NCBI GenBank assembly: GCA_947443815.1
Contig: CANEXR010000008.1
Span: 1 to 24,736 of the forward strand
Length of the DNA stretch: 24,736 nt
Source of the DNA: Flavobacteriaceae bacterium
Lineage (GTDB): Bacteria; Bacteroidota; Bacteroidia; Flavobacteriales; Flavobacteriaceae
Direction: 5' to 3'
The translations under genes were made by a program, and so were the position numbers. Shown piece after piece: positions 1 through 7,320 of the stretch. The notes beneath the pieces are model-generated. The model was not told where the DNA came from. It saw only the letters and a program-made list of their open reading frames with translations, and made no database searches. Every line of letters starts with the position of its first letter. Positions within the stretch are counted from its first letter, which is position 1.

Positions 1-206
1 AGCATGTCTTCGGCTTTGTTATTGTTATACAAAACTGTTCCAGAAGCTTCTATTTCAGGCAAAAAAGAAATATCTGCAGCTCTGATAAAAGTATCTTCCA
101 CCACAGGTGGCTCAACCACTATCACTTGGTCCGGCTTATCGCTCGAACATGACATTTGGCTAGTTAAAACAATAAACAATCCAAAAATTAAGTAGTATTT
201 TTTCAT
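1..206 (-). CDS. GH53 endo-beta-1,4-galactanase lipoprotein (N-terminal part only)
   Basis: The gene runs off the left edge; only the first 68 codons are present. The protein starts MKKYYLIFGLFIVLTSQMSC, a lipoprotein signal peptide with the likely lipidated cysteine at residue 20, followed by SSDKPDQ and a short acidic/proline spacer. From about residue 41 the sequence IRAADISFLPEIEASG, then YNNNKAEDM, matches the conserved start of GH53 arabinogalactan endo-beta-1,4-galactanases, which cut the beta-1,4-galactan of pectin and type I arabinogalactan. The start lies 2 nt after the galM stop, so the two are almost certainly co-transcribed. A membrane-anchored, possibly surface-exposed location is inferred from the signal. 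The catalytic glutamates would lie outside the window, so activity cannot be judged. Confidence 0.88.
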   Translation of the reverse strand, partial: MKKYYLIFGLFIVLTSQMSCSSDKPDQVIVVEPPVVEDTFIRAADISFLPEIEASGTVLYNNNKAEDM

Positions 207-208
207 TA

Positions 209-1261
209 TTAAAAGGATTGAAATTTATAAATTGTTTTATGAAAGTATATTTCTCCTTTTCTTAATATCGAACTAGGAAAATGCTCGTGATTAGGGGCAT
301 CTGGAAAATTTTGGGTTTCAAAACAAATGCCACTTAAGGAATTATAATCAGCACCCTCTTTGCCTTTTATAGCATTGAAACAATTACCTCCCACATATAG
401 ATGTACACTAGGTTGATTGGTGTAAACTGATAGTCTTAAATTATTCTTTTTATTAAAAAGCGAAGCTGCAAACTCCTCTTTTTTATTCAAAACATAAGTT
501 GAATCTATTTTTTGAGGGCATTTTTGAAATGTAGTAAAATCAAATGGACAATTGCAAACATTAAAAAACCAACCTGTTGGAATATTTTCTTTAGTGGTAT
601 CTAACACTCTTACCGAATTTACTGTAAGATCCTGATCCTTTATGTCTGACATGTGCCCGTCAAGATTAAAATAACTGTGATGAGTTAAATTCACAACAGT
701 ATCCTCAGAGGTAGTGGCAACATACTCAACAATCAATTCATTTTCTTCTGATAAAGTATAGATTAAATCAACGGATAAATCCCCTGGATAATTTTCATCC
801 TCATCTGGACTGAAATGTGTTAATGTTACCGATGGATTTTTGCCATTAGTTATTTTTTTAAGTTTCCATACCTCTTGGCTAAATCCCTTTGTCCCGCCAT
901 GAAGGGTATGTGCGTTATTGTTCTTATTTAATAAAACAGCTTCCCCATTCAAACTAAAAGTGCTGTTATTAATCCTACCAGCATATCTACCAATGGCCGC
1001 GCCCATATATGGAGCACTTTCTAGATCAAATGACATTAAGTAATTTTCTAATGTGTCAAAACCTAAAACCACATCAACTATACTTCCATTTTTCAATGGT
1101 ATTTTTAAGGATGTAACAGTCGCTCCATAATTGATTATTTTTAATTTTGCTCCCTTACTATTAGTTAATTCAAAAGAATCTATAATAGCGCCATCGGGCA
1201 TTAAACCAAAAGATTTGATTTCAGAATTAGCTTTAAAATGAGATATCTGTTTTATTTTCAT
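209..1261 (-). CDS. galM: Aldose 1-epimerase (galactose mutarotase)
   Basis: A 350-residue protein of normal length for the family that interconverts alpha and beta anomers of galactose and other aldoses. Visible hallmarks are INYGATVTSLKIP near residue 43, the GRYAGRI segment near 91, the substrate-binding HTLHGG (His118 and His121), NLTHHSYFNLDGH near the middle with the catalytic-region histidine, and a C-terminal GICFETQNFPDAPNH segment holding the expected catalytic glutamate. An in-frame ATG at 1309 would add 16 mostly hydrophobic residues. I prefer 1261 because a TACTTTTG box at 1286-1293 on this strand would be the promoter -7 element and lies inside that extension, and because the extension would overlap the divergent operator region. 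It is followed 2 nt later by the GH53 galactanase, which points to galactan or galactose use. Confidence 0.93.
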   Translation of the reverse strand: MKIKQISHFKANSEIKSFGLMPDGAIIDSFELTNSKGAKLKIINYGATVTSLKIPLKNGSIVDVVLGFDTLENYLMSFDLESAPYMGAAIGRYAGRINNSTFSLNGEAVLLNKNNNAHTLHGGTKGFSQEVWKLKKITNGKNPSVTLTHFSPDEDENYPGDLSVDLIYTLSEENELIVEYVATTSEDTVVNLTHHSYFNLDGHMSDIKDQDLTVNSVRVLDTTKENIPTGWFFNVCNCPFDFTTFQKCPQKIDSTYVLNKKEEFAASLFNKKNNLRLSVYTNQPSVHLYVGGNCFNAIKGKEGADYNSLSGICFETQNFPDAPNHEHFPSSILRKGEIYFHKTIYKFQSF

Positions 1262-1285
1262 TATTTTTTTATCAATTATGAAATT

Positions 1286-1330
1286 CAAAAGTAAAATAAT
1301 TGTTATCATTTACATACCAGTACCTACCAG
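1286..1330. promoter_or_regulatory. Divergent galM / GntR control region with direct-repeat candidate operator
   Basis: The 101-bp gap between the divergent starts contains TACCAGTACCTACCAGT (1314-1330). This is two copies of TACCAGT, beginning at 1314 and 1324, one helical turn apart. For galM a TACTTTTG box (minus strand, 1286-1293) fits the Bacteroidota -7 consensus TAnnTTTG, which places the repeat over its -33 region. For the GntR gene a weaker TATCTTG lies just downstream of the repeat (about 1337-1343). A repeat at this position is a natural site for the adjacent GntR-type regulator; the binding itself is inferred. Confidence 0.4.
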
Positions 1331-1362
1331 TTTTTGTATCTTGCGAAAAAAATCATTCATTT

Positions 1363-2361
1363 ATGAAAATAATTTCGATTCAAAATAATCAAGGTGTACC
1401 CAAATACAAACAAATCATTTTCTCTATTGAGAAAACCATCGAAGAAGGCCATTTGAAAAAAGAGGATAAACTACCTTCAATTAACAAAGTTTGTCTTGAA
1501 TTTTCTTTATCTCGAGATACGGTTTTACAAGCTTATGAAGAATTAAAAAAGAGAGGAATAATCTATGCTATCCTTGGGAAAGGTTACTATATAAAAAGCA
1601 CTGAAGTTCGCATAAAACAACGCATCTTTTTGCTTTTTGAAGAGTTAAATATTTTCAAAGAAGATCTCTATAATTCCTTTTTAGAAAACATTGGAAAAGA
1701 CGTTCAGGTAGATATTTTCTTTCATCATTTTAATGTTCAAGTTTTTCAAAAACTAATCAATGACAGCAATGGCAATTATACCAAATACATTATTATGCCA
1801 ACCAATTTAATTGGAGCAGCTGCGATAATAGAAACCCTACCAGTAAATGAAGTTTATATATTAGACCAAACTAATTCCGAACTGAAATCCTTCCCAGCAG
1901 TCTATCAAAATCATAAAAAAGACATTTATGAAGGTTTATTGAAGGCCAATTCCCGCTTAATCAAATACAAAAAACTAATTATGATTTTTCCCGGCTTTAG
2001 AGAACCTTTAGGAATGAAAATTGGTTTTGAAAATTTTTGCGCTGATTTTACTTTTGACCATGAAACCATCACTGAATTCACTAATAGAGCTATTGAAGAA
2101 GGCGAAGTCTATGTTATCCCAAGTGATCGAGATTTGGTTCGTGTTATCGAAAAATCGAAACTTCAGAACTTAAAATTAGGACAGGATTTTGGAATCATTT
2201 CTTATAATGAAACCCCACTCAAAAAAGTAGTTGCGAATGGAATTACTACTATTTCAACCAACTTTGAAGCTATGGGAAAAATTTTGGCACAAATGATCCT
2301 CAAAGGAAAAAAAGAACAAATCGAAAACAAATGCGCCTTGATTATTCGAAATTCTCTGTAA
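1363..2361 (+). CDS. GntR-family regulator with periplasmic-binding-like sugar domain
   Basis: A 332-residue cytoplasmic transcription factor. Residues 1 to about 70 form a GntR winged helix: GVPKYKQIIFSIEKTIEEG, then LPSINKVCLEFSLSRDTVLQAYEELKKRGII, followed by the usual GKGYYI wing. The remaining roughly 260 residues resemble a LacI-type periplasmic-binding domain, with the typical C-terminal ISYNETPLKKVVANGITTISTNFEAMGKILAQMI segment. This architecture is that of sugar-responsive GntR proteins such as B. subtilis AraR and Bacteroidota fucose-type regulators. Start 1363 is chosen because MKIISIQNNQG is where the GntR fold begins; an upstream in-frame ATG at 1300 would run through the candidate operator. 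It is divergent from galM and GH53, so control of galactan genes is the simplest role; control of the downstream tkt-tal pair is possible. The ligand is not predictable from sequence alone. Confidence 0.88.
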   Translation: MKIISIQNNQGVPKYKQIIFSIEKTIEEGHLKKEDKLPSINKVCLEFSLSRDTVLQAYEELKKRGIIYAILGKGYYIKSTEVRIKQRIFLLFEELNIFKEDLYNSFLENIGKDVQVDIFFHHFNVQVFQKLINDSNGNYTKYIIMPTNLIGAAAIIETLPVNEVYILDQTNSELKSFPAVYQNHKKDIYEGLLKANSRLIKYKKLIMIFPGFREPLGMKIGFENFCADFTFDHETITEFTNRAIEEGEVYVIPSDRDLVRVIEKSKLQNLKLGQDFGIISYNETPLKKVVANGITTISTNFEAMGKILAQMILKGKKEQIENKCALIIRNSL

Positions 2362-2382
2362 CACAATTACTGCAAAATATAG

Positions 2383-2410
2383 ATGATTCATAAAAAAATA
2401 ATCATTTTTA
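2383..2410 (+). terminator. Weak terminator-like hairpin after the GntR gene
   Basis: ATGATT (2383-2388) pairs with AATCAT (2400-2405) and is followed by a T-rich run. The stem is short and entirely A/T apart from one G-C pair, so termination would be inefficient at best. Confidence 0.25.
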
Positions 2411-2552
2411 TTTACAACGGACTTTCATTATCCGACAAATATGCCTTTAAAAAATATGTTTTATCTTGATACGTTTACAACTACCATTGCACATCTGTTT
2501 GATAAAAACTCCTACTCTTTAAGACTTTTAAAGCAAATTCTCAAAAAATAAT

Positions 2553-2623
2553 ATAGCAACTATTTATTGTCAATTAAAAAGCGATTTCGATTTTGAAATA
2601 GTAAGAAAAAAAATAGTTGCTAT
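2553..2623. repeat. 13-bp inverted repeat with 45-bp spacer upstream of tkt
   Basis: ATAGCAACTATTT at 2553-2565 is the exact reverse complement of AAATAGTTGCTAT at 2611-2623. The right arm covers the TTG (2617-2619) that I propose as the -33 element of the tkt promoter. The arrangement resembles two regulator half-sites or a looping operator pair rather than a terminator, since no T-run follows. Confidence 0.55.
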
Positions 2624-2648
2624 TCTTAAAAAAATTTGTTTACATTTG
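2617..2648 (+). promoter_or_regulatory. Candidate promoter of the tkt-tal operon
   Basis: TTG at 2617-2619 and TACATTTG at 2641-2648 match the Bacteroidota -33 and -7 (TAnnTTTG) elements with a 21-bp spacer. The 19-bp palindromic operator begins 2 bp downstream, so a bound repressor would cover the start of transcription. Confidence 0.55.
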
Positions 2649-2649
2649 T

Positions 2650-2668
2650 AAATGTATTTTTTACACTT
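2650..2668. promoter_or_regulatory. Candidate AraR operator 1 (tkt-tal)
   Basis: AAATGTATTTTTTACACTT: arms AAATGT and ACACTT separated by 7 bp, one mismatch from the perfect palindrome AAGTGT-N7-ACACTT. One of six copies in the window. Confidence 0.75.
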
Positions 2669-2905
2669 ATTATTATTTTACACAAGTTACTACTAATAAA
2701 CAAGTGGTTAGTGTATCCATTTTGAACTAAAGGTAAAAACATCTTTTTATTTAACCCTTATTGTTGGGGACTTTTCCGTTTGATTTTTTAGATCACAATT
2801 GGAAAAACATAAAAAAAGCATTCCATTTTCAACCTTTAAATCATCCATAAATAAGAAGCATTTGAACTACAATTTACAAGCATATTTAATTTTTATACTT
2901 TAATC

Positions 2906-4945
2906 ATGAATAAAAAAATTGACAATTTAGCCGCTGATAACATCCGAGCATTAGCTATTTCGATGGTAGAAAAAGCAAATTCTGGACATCCTGGAGGTGC
3001 TATGGGAGGCGCTGATTTTTTGCATATTTTATATACAGAATATTTAAATTTTGACCCAACCGAAATGGATTGGCCTTTTAGAGATCGTTTCTTTATGGAT
3101 GCGGGGCATTTATCTGCGTTGATGTACTCCCAATATTATTTATTAGGAAATTACGAAAAAGAAGATTTACAAAATTTCAGACAATGGAATTCCATAACAC
3201 CCGGACACCCAGAAGTAGATGTACTTAGAGGAATTGAAAACACCTCTGGACCATTAGGACAAGGGCATGCAATGGGAGTGGGTGCTGCTATTGCCGCTAA
3301 GTTTCTTGATGCAAGATTTCAAGGTCTCTTTAACCACAAAATATATGGATTTATCACTGATGGTGGTGTTCAAGAAGAAATTTCGCAAGGTGCCGGTAGA
3401 ATTGCTGGGCATTTGGGGCTGAATAATTTCATTATGTTTTATGATTCGAATGATGTGCAACTTTCGTCTATGACAGACGAGGTAACTTCTGAAGATACAG
3501 CCATGAAATACGAGGCTTGGGGTTGGAATGTTATCACTATAGACGGTCATGACCACGAGCAAATCCGAAAAGCATTGAGCCAAGCCAATGAAGAATGGGA
3601 AAAACCAACACTTATTATTGGCAAAACCATTATGGGCAAAGGTTGCGTTACCGCAAATGGTGACATGTATGAAGGCGAATGTGAATTGCACGGAAAACCT
3701 ATTGGCGATACCAAAGCTGATTATATCAAAACTTTACTCAATCTTGGTGCAAATCCTGAAAATCCGTTTGCTATTTATGAGGATGTCCAAATGCATTATT
3801 CCAAAATAATAGCCAAAAAAGCAGAAGATGCCGCTTACAAAAAACACAACATAGCAACTTGGAAAAGAGAAAATCCAACTTTGACACAAAAAATGGACCT
3901 ATTTTTATCTGGAGAATTTCCTGAATTGGATTTAAGCCAAGTGGTTCAAAAAGCAAATGCGGCAACCAGAGATGCCTCATCAGCGGTATTAGCCTATTTA
4001 GCAGAAAATGTGGAAAACATAATTGTATCTTCTGCTGATTTATCAAACAGTGATAAAACAGATGGTTTCTTGAAAAAGTCTTCCGTTTTACAAAAAAACG
4101 ATTTCAGTGGCGCTTTTCTTCAAGCGGGAGTTGCCGAGTTAACCATGACTGCTCTTGCTAACGGAATTGCACTTCATGGCGGAGTTGTCCCTGTAGTAGC
4201 AACTTTCTTTGTGTTTTCAGATTATATGAAACCCGCTATTCGATTGGCTGCAATCCAGGAATTACCAGTGAAATATGTCTTGACACACGATTCTTTTCGC
4301 GTGGGAGAAGACGGCCCAACACACCAACCTATCGAGCAAGAAGCGCAAATGCGTTTGATGGAAAAAATAAAAAACCATTCTGGACAACAAAGTTTACTGG
4401 CTCTTCGTCCTGCTGATGCTATTGAAACTTCTATGGCTTGGAATATGGCTTTGAAAAATACACATTCACCAACCGCTTTAATTCTTTCCAGACAAAATAT
4501 TAAAGACATTCCTGCTAACGGAATTTCTAGATATGAAGATACCAAAGAAGCGATGAAAGGTGGCTACTTGGTAAAAAAAACAGAAAATCCAGACCTTACT
4601 TTGATTGCAAATGGCTCTGAAGTTTCCACACTTTTGGATGCCGCTCTTCTTTTAGAAAAAGAAAAAAATCTAAAAATAAACGTCGCTTCAATTATTTCCG
4701 AAGGGCTATTCAAACAACAATCAAAAGCCTATCAAGAAAGCATTATCCCAAAAGGAAAATTAGTTTTTGGACTCACGGCAGGACTTCCCGTTAATTTAGA
4801 AGGATTGATTGGCGACAGCGGAAAAATAATTGGATTGGAACATTTTGGCTACTCTGCTCCAGCGAGTGTTTTAGACCAAAAATTTGGATTCACAAGCGAA
4901 AAAGTAGCCGAAGAAATCCTCACATATATGAACGAAAGCAAATAA
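2906..4945 (+). CDS. tkt: Transketolase
   Basis: A 679-residue thiamine diphosphate enzyme of the non-oxidative pentose phosphate pathway, moving two-carbon units between ketose and aldose phosphates. The N-terminal half has the substrate histidine in KANSGHPGG, DAGHLSALMY and GPLGQGHAMGVG. The cofactor-metal motif reads TDGG at residues 151-154 (Asp152), with a partner Asn at 182 in YDSND, the same 30-residue spacing as in yeast transketolase. The usual GDG is altered to TDG, a variant I believe is common in Bacteroidota. The pyrimidine-domain glutamate is Glu411 in AGVAELTM, followed by VFSDYMKPAIRLAA and EDGPTHQPIEQ. A 100-bp gap separates it from the transaldolase gene and both are probably one operon. 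The candidate AraR operator upstream suggests induction by arabinose, which enters this pathway as D-xylulose 5-phosphate. Confidence 0.95.
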   Translation: MNKKIDNLAADNIRALAISMVEKANSGHPGGAMGGADFLHILYTEYLNFDPTEMDWPFRDRFFMDAGHLSALMYSQYYLLGNYEKEDLQNFRQWNSITPGHPEVDVLRGIENTSGPLGQGHAMGVGAAIAAKFLDARFQGLFNHKIYGFITDGGVQEEISQGAGRIAGHLGLNNFIMFYDSNDVQLSSMTDEVTSEDTAMKYEAWGWNVITIDGHDHEQIRKALSQANEEWEKPTLIIGKTIMGKGCVTANGDMYEGECELHGKPIGDTKADYIKTLLNLGANPENPFAIYEDVQMHYSKIIAKKAEDAAYKKHNIATWKRENPTLTQKMDLFLSGEFPELDLSQVVQKANAATRDASSAVLAYLAENVENIIVSSADLSNSDKTDGFLKKSSVLQKNDFSGAFLQAGVAELTMTALANGIALHGGVVPVVATFFVFSDYMKPAIRLAAIQELPVKYVLTHDSFRVGEDGPTHQPIEQEAQMRLMEKIKNHSGQQSLLALRPADAIETSMAWNMALKNTHSPTALILSRQNIKDIPANGISRYEDTKEAMKGGYLVKKTENPDLTLIANGSEVSTLLDAALLLEKEKNLKINVASIISEGLFKQQSKAYQESIIPKGKLVFGLTAGLPVNLEGLIGDSGKIIGLEHFGYSAPASVLDQKFGFTSEKVAEEILTYMNESK

Positions 4946-5045
4946 CACGCTATATCTAAGTTGTTGAAAATTCTATTTTAAAACACCGAAAACAAACTTC
5001 TTAGCCATTCAAAAACTTTAAAAACACAATAAAACAATAAACAAT

Positions 5046-5702
5046 ATGAAATTTTTTATAGACACAGCCAATTTAAAAGACATTAAAGAAGCTAATGATT
5101 TAGGAATTCTTGACGGGGTAACTACAAATCCTTCGCTTATGGCAAAAGAAGGAATCACTGGTACCGATAACATCATTGCCCATTATGTGAAAATTTGCGA
5201 ATTGGTTGACGGTGATGTTAGCGCCGAAGTAATATCCACAAATTTTGAAGGTATGGTAGCCGAAGGAGAAAAACTGGCGGCTTTACACCCACAAATTGTA
5301 GTAAAAATTCCAATGATAAAAGACGGAATAAAAGCCATAAAATATTTTTCGAATAAAGGAATCAGAACCAATTGTACATTGGTGTTTTCATCAGGGCAAG
5401 CCTTATTGGCTGCTAAAGCGGGAGCTACTTATGTCTCCCCATTCATCGGAAGATTGGATGATGTTGCTACTGATGGAATGGCATTGATTGAAGAAATCAG
5501 GTTAATTTATGATAACTACGGATACGAAACCCAAATTTTGGCCGCCTCTGTTCGCCACGTCATGCATATTATCAACTGTGCCAAAGTTGGAGCAGATGTA
5601 ATAACAGGGCCATTAAGCGCAATCGAAGGATTACTAAAACACCCTTTGACAGATATTGGATTGGCCACTTTTTTAGCAGATTACAACAAAGGAAATAGTT
5701 AA
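5046..5702 (+). CDS. tal: Transaldolase, short TalC/MipB type
   Basis: A 218-residue single-domain aldolase of the short transaldolase / fructose-6-phosphate aldolase subfamily. It starts [10 protein letters not shown] and includes [14 protein letters not shown] near residue 24. The Schiff-base lysine is Lys87 in VVKIPM, and [19 protein letters not shown] precedes SPFIGRLDD. At the position where fructose-6-phosphate aldolases carry Tyr this protein has Phe133, which fits transaldolase rather than aldolase activity. Together with transketolase it turns pentose phosphates into fructose 6-phosphate and glyceraldehyde 3-phosphate. It lies 100 bp after tkt with no terminator in between and is followed by a clear terminator at 5728-5761. 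Confidence 0.93.
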   Translation: MKFFIDTANLKDIKEANDLGILDGVTTNPSLMAKEGITGTDNIIAHYVKICELVDGDVSAEVISTNFEGMVAEGEKLAALHPQIVVKIPMIKDGIKAIKYFSNKGIRTNCTLVFSSGQALLAAKAGATYVSPFIGRLDDVATDGMALIEEIRLIYDNYGYETQILAASVRHVMHIINCAKVGADVITGPLSAIEGLLKHPLTDIGLATFLADYNKGNS

Positions 5703-5727
5703 GCCATACTGTTTTTAATGTTATAAA

Positions 5728-5761
5728 AAAAAGGAAGCTCCGTAATCGAAGCTTCCTTTTT
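5728..5761. terminator. Intrinsic terminator between convergent genes
   Basis: AAAAAGGAAGCT (5728-5739) pairs perfectly with AGCTTCCTTTTT (5750-5761) around a 10-nt loop. A-run and T-run flank the stem, so it can act on both strands, ending the tkt-tal transcript and the minus-strand T9SS gene that stops at 5821. Confidence 0.85.
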
Positions 5762-5820
5762 GAGTTTTAATGCAAATCGTTTTTTACTGTTTTTGATGCA
5801 AAAACAAGAGCTAACCTTCT

Positions 5821-7089
5821 TTATTTCACAATAATTTTTTTAGAAATAGCCGTCGTTCCCGTGTTGATTTGAACCAAATACATGCCCGATGCTAATTTAT
5901 TTTTGGATGAAAGGGTATAGGTTCCCGAATTCGCTTTTAGCTTTTGGTTTTTTATAACCGTTTGCCCAAGAAAATCAACCACTGAAACATTCAAATCACC
6001 ACTAAAAGTACCTTTAGCCATAATATTGATTTCATTTTGAACTGGGTTTGGGTAAATAGCAAAGGAAGTTGCTGCCACCTCAAAATCGTTGATTGCTAAT
6101 ACTGTTCTAGCAGTAACCGTTGTTAAAACACCATCATAAGCCACCACAATTTCTTTCCCGACAGCAGGAACAATCTGTCCTGCAGTTACATATCCATTTA
6201 CAATAGAACTGAAATCAGTACCCGTACGTTTTAGGATTAAGCTTCCTTGGTCGATTACCACTTTGGCATTGGCATGCAAATTTAAAGCAGGACTCCCCAA
6301 ATCATTTTGATTAACGGTTACCGTACCCGAATGGATATTGAGTTGTCCAACAACAGTACCAATAGTCCCTTCCGTTCCTGCATTATCAACATATAAATCC
6401 CCAACTAACAGGGTTTGCCCTGCGTTAAGAATTCCGCCATCAATATTTACGGTACCGTTTGGCCCAATTACTGTTGCCCAATAGGCCTCAGCTGTTCCAC
6501 CAGTATTTACATTCAAAAGACCCGTTGGGTAATAATTTCTTGTGCCAACTTCTATTTGGTAACCGCCATTTATTACTCCGCCATTATTGATATTTGCTGT
6601 TCCATTTCCTCCTGCCAATGCCCCGATAAAAATGCCTTGCCATGTATTTGTATTATTACTTATAAACGTACCTCCATTTACATTTAATGTGCCTGCTCCC
6701 TCTCTACCGAGTCTAAAAATATTGCGACAAGTAAACGTAGCTCCTGTATTAACGGTAATTGTCCCGTTTAATTTATCATTATAAAAAACATTGAAATCTG
6801 CATTTACGGTTAAACTTCCTCCAGTATTATCAAAAACACCTGGTTGCCAATCCATAGTTTGGTTGATTACCGCTGAATTTGCTACATCATGAGTTCGAAC
6901 AAATTTGAATGATGAATTATCAAAAACCACAGGTCCCAAGGTGCTCGTCCAGTTTGCAGCATTGTAAAAATTGGTATCTATGGCACCCGTCCAATTGTAA
7001 TCTTGCGCGTGCATATCCACGATGACACCCAAAAATAAAGCAGAAAAAGCAAGTAAAATACCTTTTCTAAAGCGTAAAGTTTTTTTCAT
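5821..7089 (-). CDS. T9SS-secreted repeat protein of unknown function
   Basis: A 422-residue exported protein. A signal peptide covers residues 1-29 (MKKTLRFRKG, hydrophobic core, cleavage after HAQ). The mature part opens YNWTGAIDTNFYNAANW, a motif seen at the start of autotransporter-like repeat proteins. Residues about 90-290 carry loosely repeated strand-turn units: GTLNVNGG, GTANINNGG, GLLNVNTGG, GTVNIDGG and GQLNIHSG. These suggest a right-handed beta-helix or similar solenoid. Residues about 342-422 are a type A T9SS sorting domain: FAIYPNPVQNEINI, a middle LGQTVIKNQKL and the terminal GMYLVQINTG...KKIIVK. I chose start 7089 over the in-frame 7164 because the signal peptide begins there and a promoter and operator lie between them. 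There are no glycosidase catalytic motifs. Binding or adhesion to a polysaccharide is only a guess; the operator places it in the arabinose regulon. Confidence 0.85.
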   Translation of the reverse strand: MKKTLRFRKGILLAFSALFLGVIVDMHAQDYNWTGAIDTNFYNAANWTSTLGPVVFDNSSFKFVRTHDVANSAVINQTMDWQPGVFDNTGGSLTVNADFNVFYNDKLNGTITVNTGATFTCRNIFRLGREGAGTLNVNGGTFISNNTNTWQGIFIGALAGGNGTANINNGGVINGGYQIEVGTRNYYPTGLLNVNTGGTAEAYWATVIGPNGTVNIDGGILNAGQTLLVGDLYVDNAGTEGTIGTVVGQLNIHSGTVTVNQNDLGSPALNLHANAKVVIDQGSLILKRTGTDFSSIVNGYVTAGQIVPAVGKEIVVAYDGVLTTVTARTVLAINDFEVAATSFAIYPNPVQNEINIMAKGTFSGDLNVSVVDFLGQTVIKNQKLKANSGTYTLSSKNKLASGMYLVQINTGTTAISKKIIVK

Positions 7090-7119
7090 AATGTAGTAAA
7101 AATATAAGTTAAAAATTAA

Positions 7120-7138
7120 AAGTGTAAAAACAACACTT
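7120..7138. promoter_or_regulatory. Candidate AraR operator 2 (T9SS protein)
   Basis: AAGTGTAAAAACAACACTT, a perfect AAGTGT-N7-ACACTT palindrome. It begins 2 bp downstream of the -7 box on the minus strand, so it straddles the expected transcription start. Confidence 0.78.
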
Positions 7139-7140
7139 TT

Positions 7141-7169
7141 CAAATATACAGTTTTTTTTATCACACAAA
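7141..7169 (-). promoter_or_regulatory. Promoter of the T9SS repeat-protein gene
   Basis: On the minus strand TTTG (7169-7166) and TATATTTG (7148-7141) match the Bacteroidota -33 and -7 elements with a 17-bp spacer. Transcription would start near 7134, giving a leader of roughly 45 nt to the ATG at 7089. Confidence 0.65.
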
Positions 7170-7261
7170 TGAATTATATTTATTTTTTTATAAAAATAGT
7201 TCGAGGCTAACTATCTCTTTTTCTATTGGATACAAATAATTATTATTTAAAAAATTAGAAC

Positions 7262-7290
7262 AAAAAAAGAAGCCTCTTTGGGAGACTTCT
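7262..7290 (-). terminator. Intrinsic terminator of araR
   Basis: On the minus strand a nine-base stem (AGAAGTCTC against GAGGCTTCT, one mismatch) with a 5-nt loop is followed by a run of Ts. It lies 31 bp downstream of the araR stop and separates araR from the T9SS gene. Confidence 0.75.
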
Positions 7291-7320
7291 AGCATATTAT
7301 AGGGTATCAATCTAAATTTT

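Larger units (their letters stand above)
2362..2905. other. 544-bp gap upstream of transketolase
   Basis: No convincing gene. It holds the weak hairpin above, a 36-codon reading frame at 2441-2551 without a recognisable product, a 13-bp inverted repeat with arms at 2553-2565 and 2611-2623, and a candidate promoter and AraR operator at 2617-2668. The remaining 237 bp before the transketolase start is AT-rich. It would be an unusually long untranslated leader if transcription begins near 2655. Confidence 0.6.

Noticed and set aside
4..195. Plus-strand reading frame of 63 codons at the left edge
   Set aside because: It is antisense to the GH53 lipoprotein start, which has a clear signal peptide and family match.
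1262..1309. Longer galM start at 1309
   Set aside because: It adds a hydrophobic 16-residue leader without a cleavage or lipid site and would contain the likely galM -7 box.
2441..2551. 36-codon small frame before tkt
   Set aside because: No recognisable motif, signal or ribosome-binding context; may be chance in AT-rich DNA.
3254..3691. 145-codon minus-strand frame inside tkt
   Set aside because: Antisense to strongly conserved transketolase sequence; no independent coding evidence.
7090..7164. Longer start of the T9SS protein at 7164
   Set aside because: It would put the promoter box and the perfect palindrome in coding sequence and place 25 residues before a complete signal peptide.
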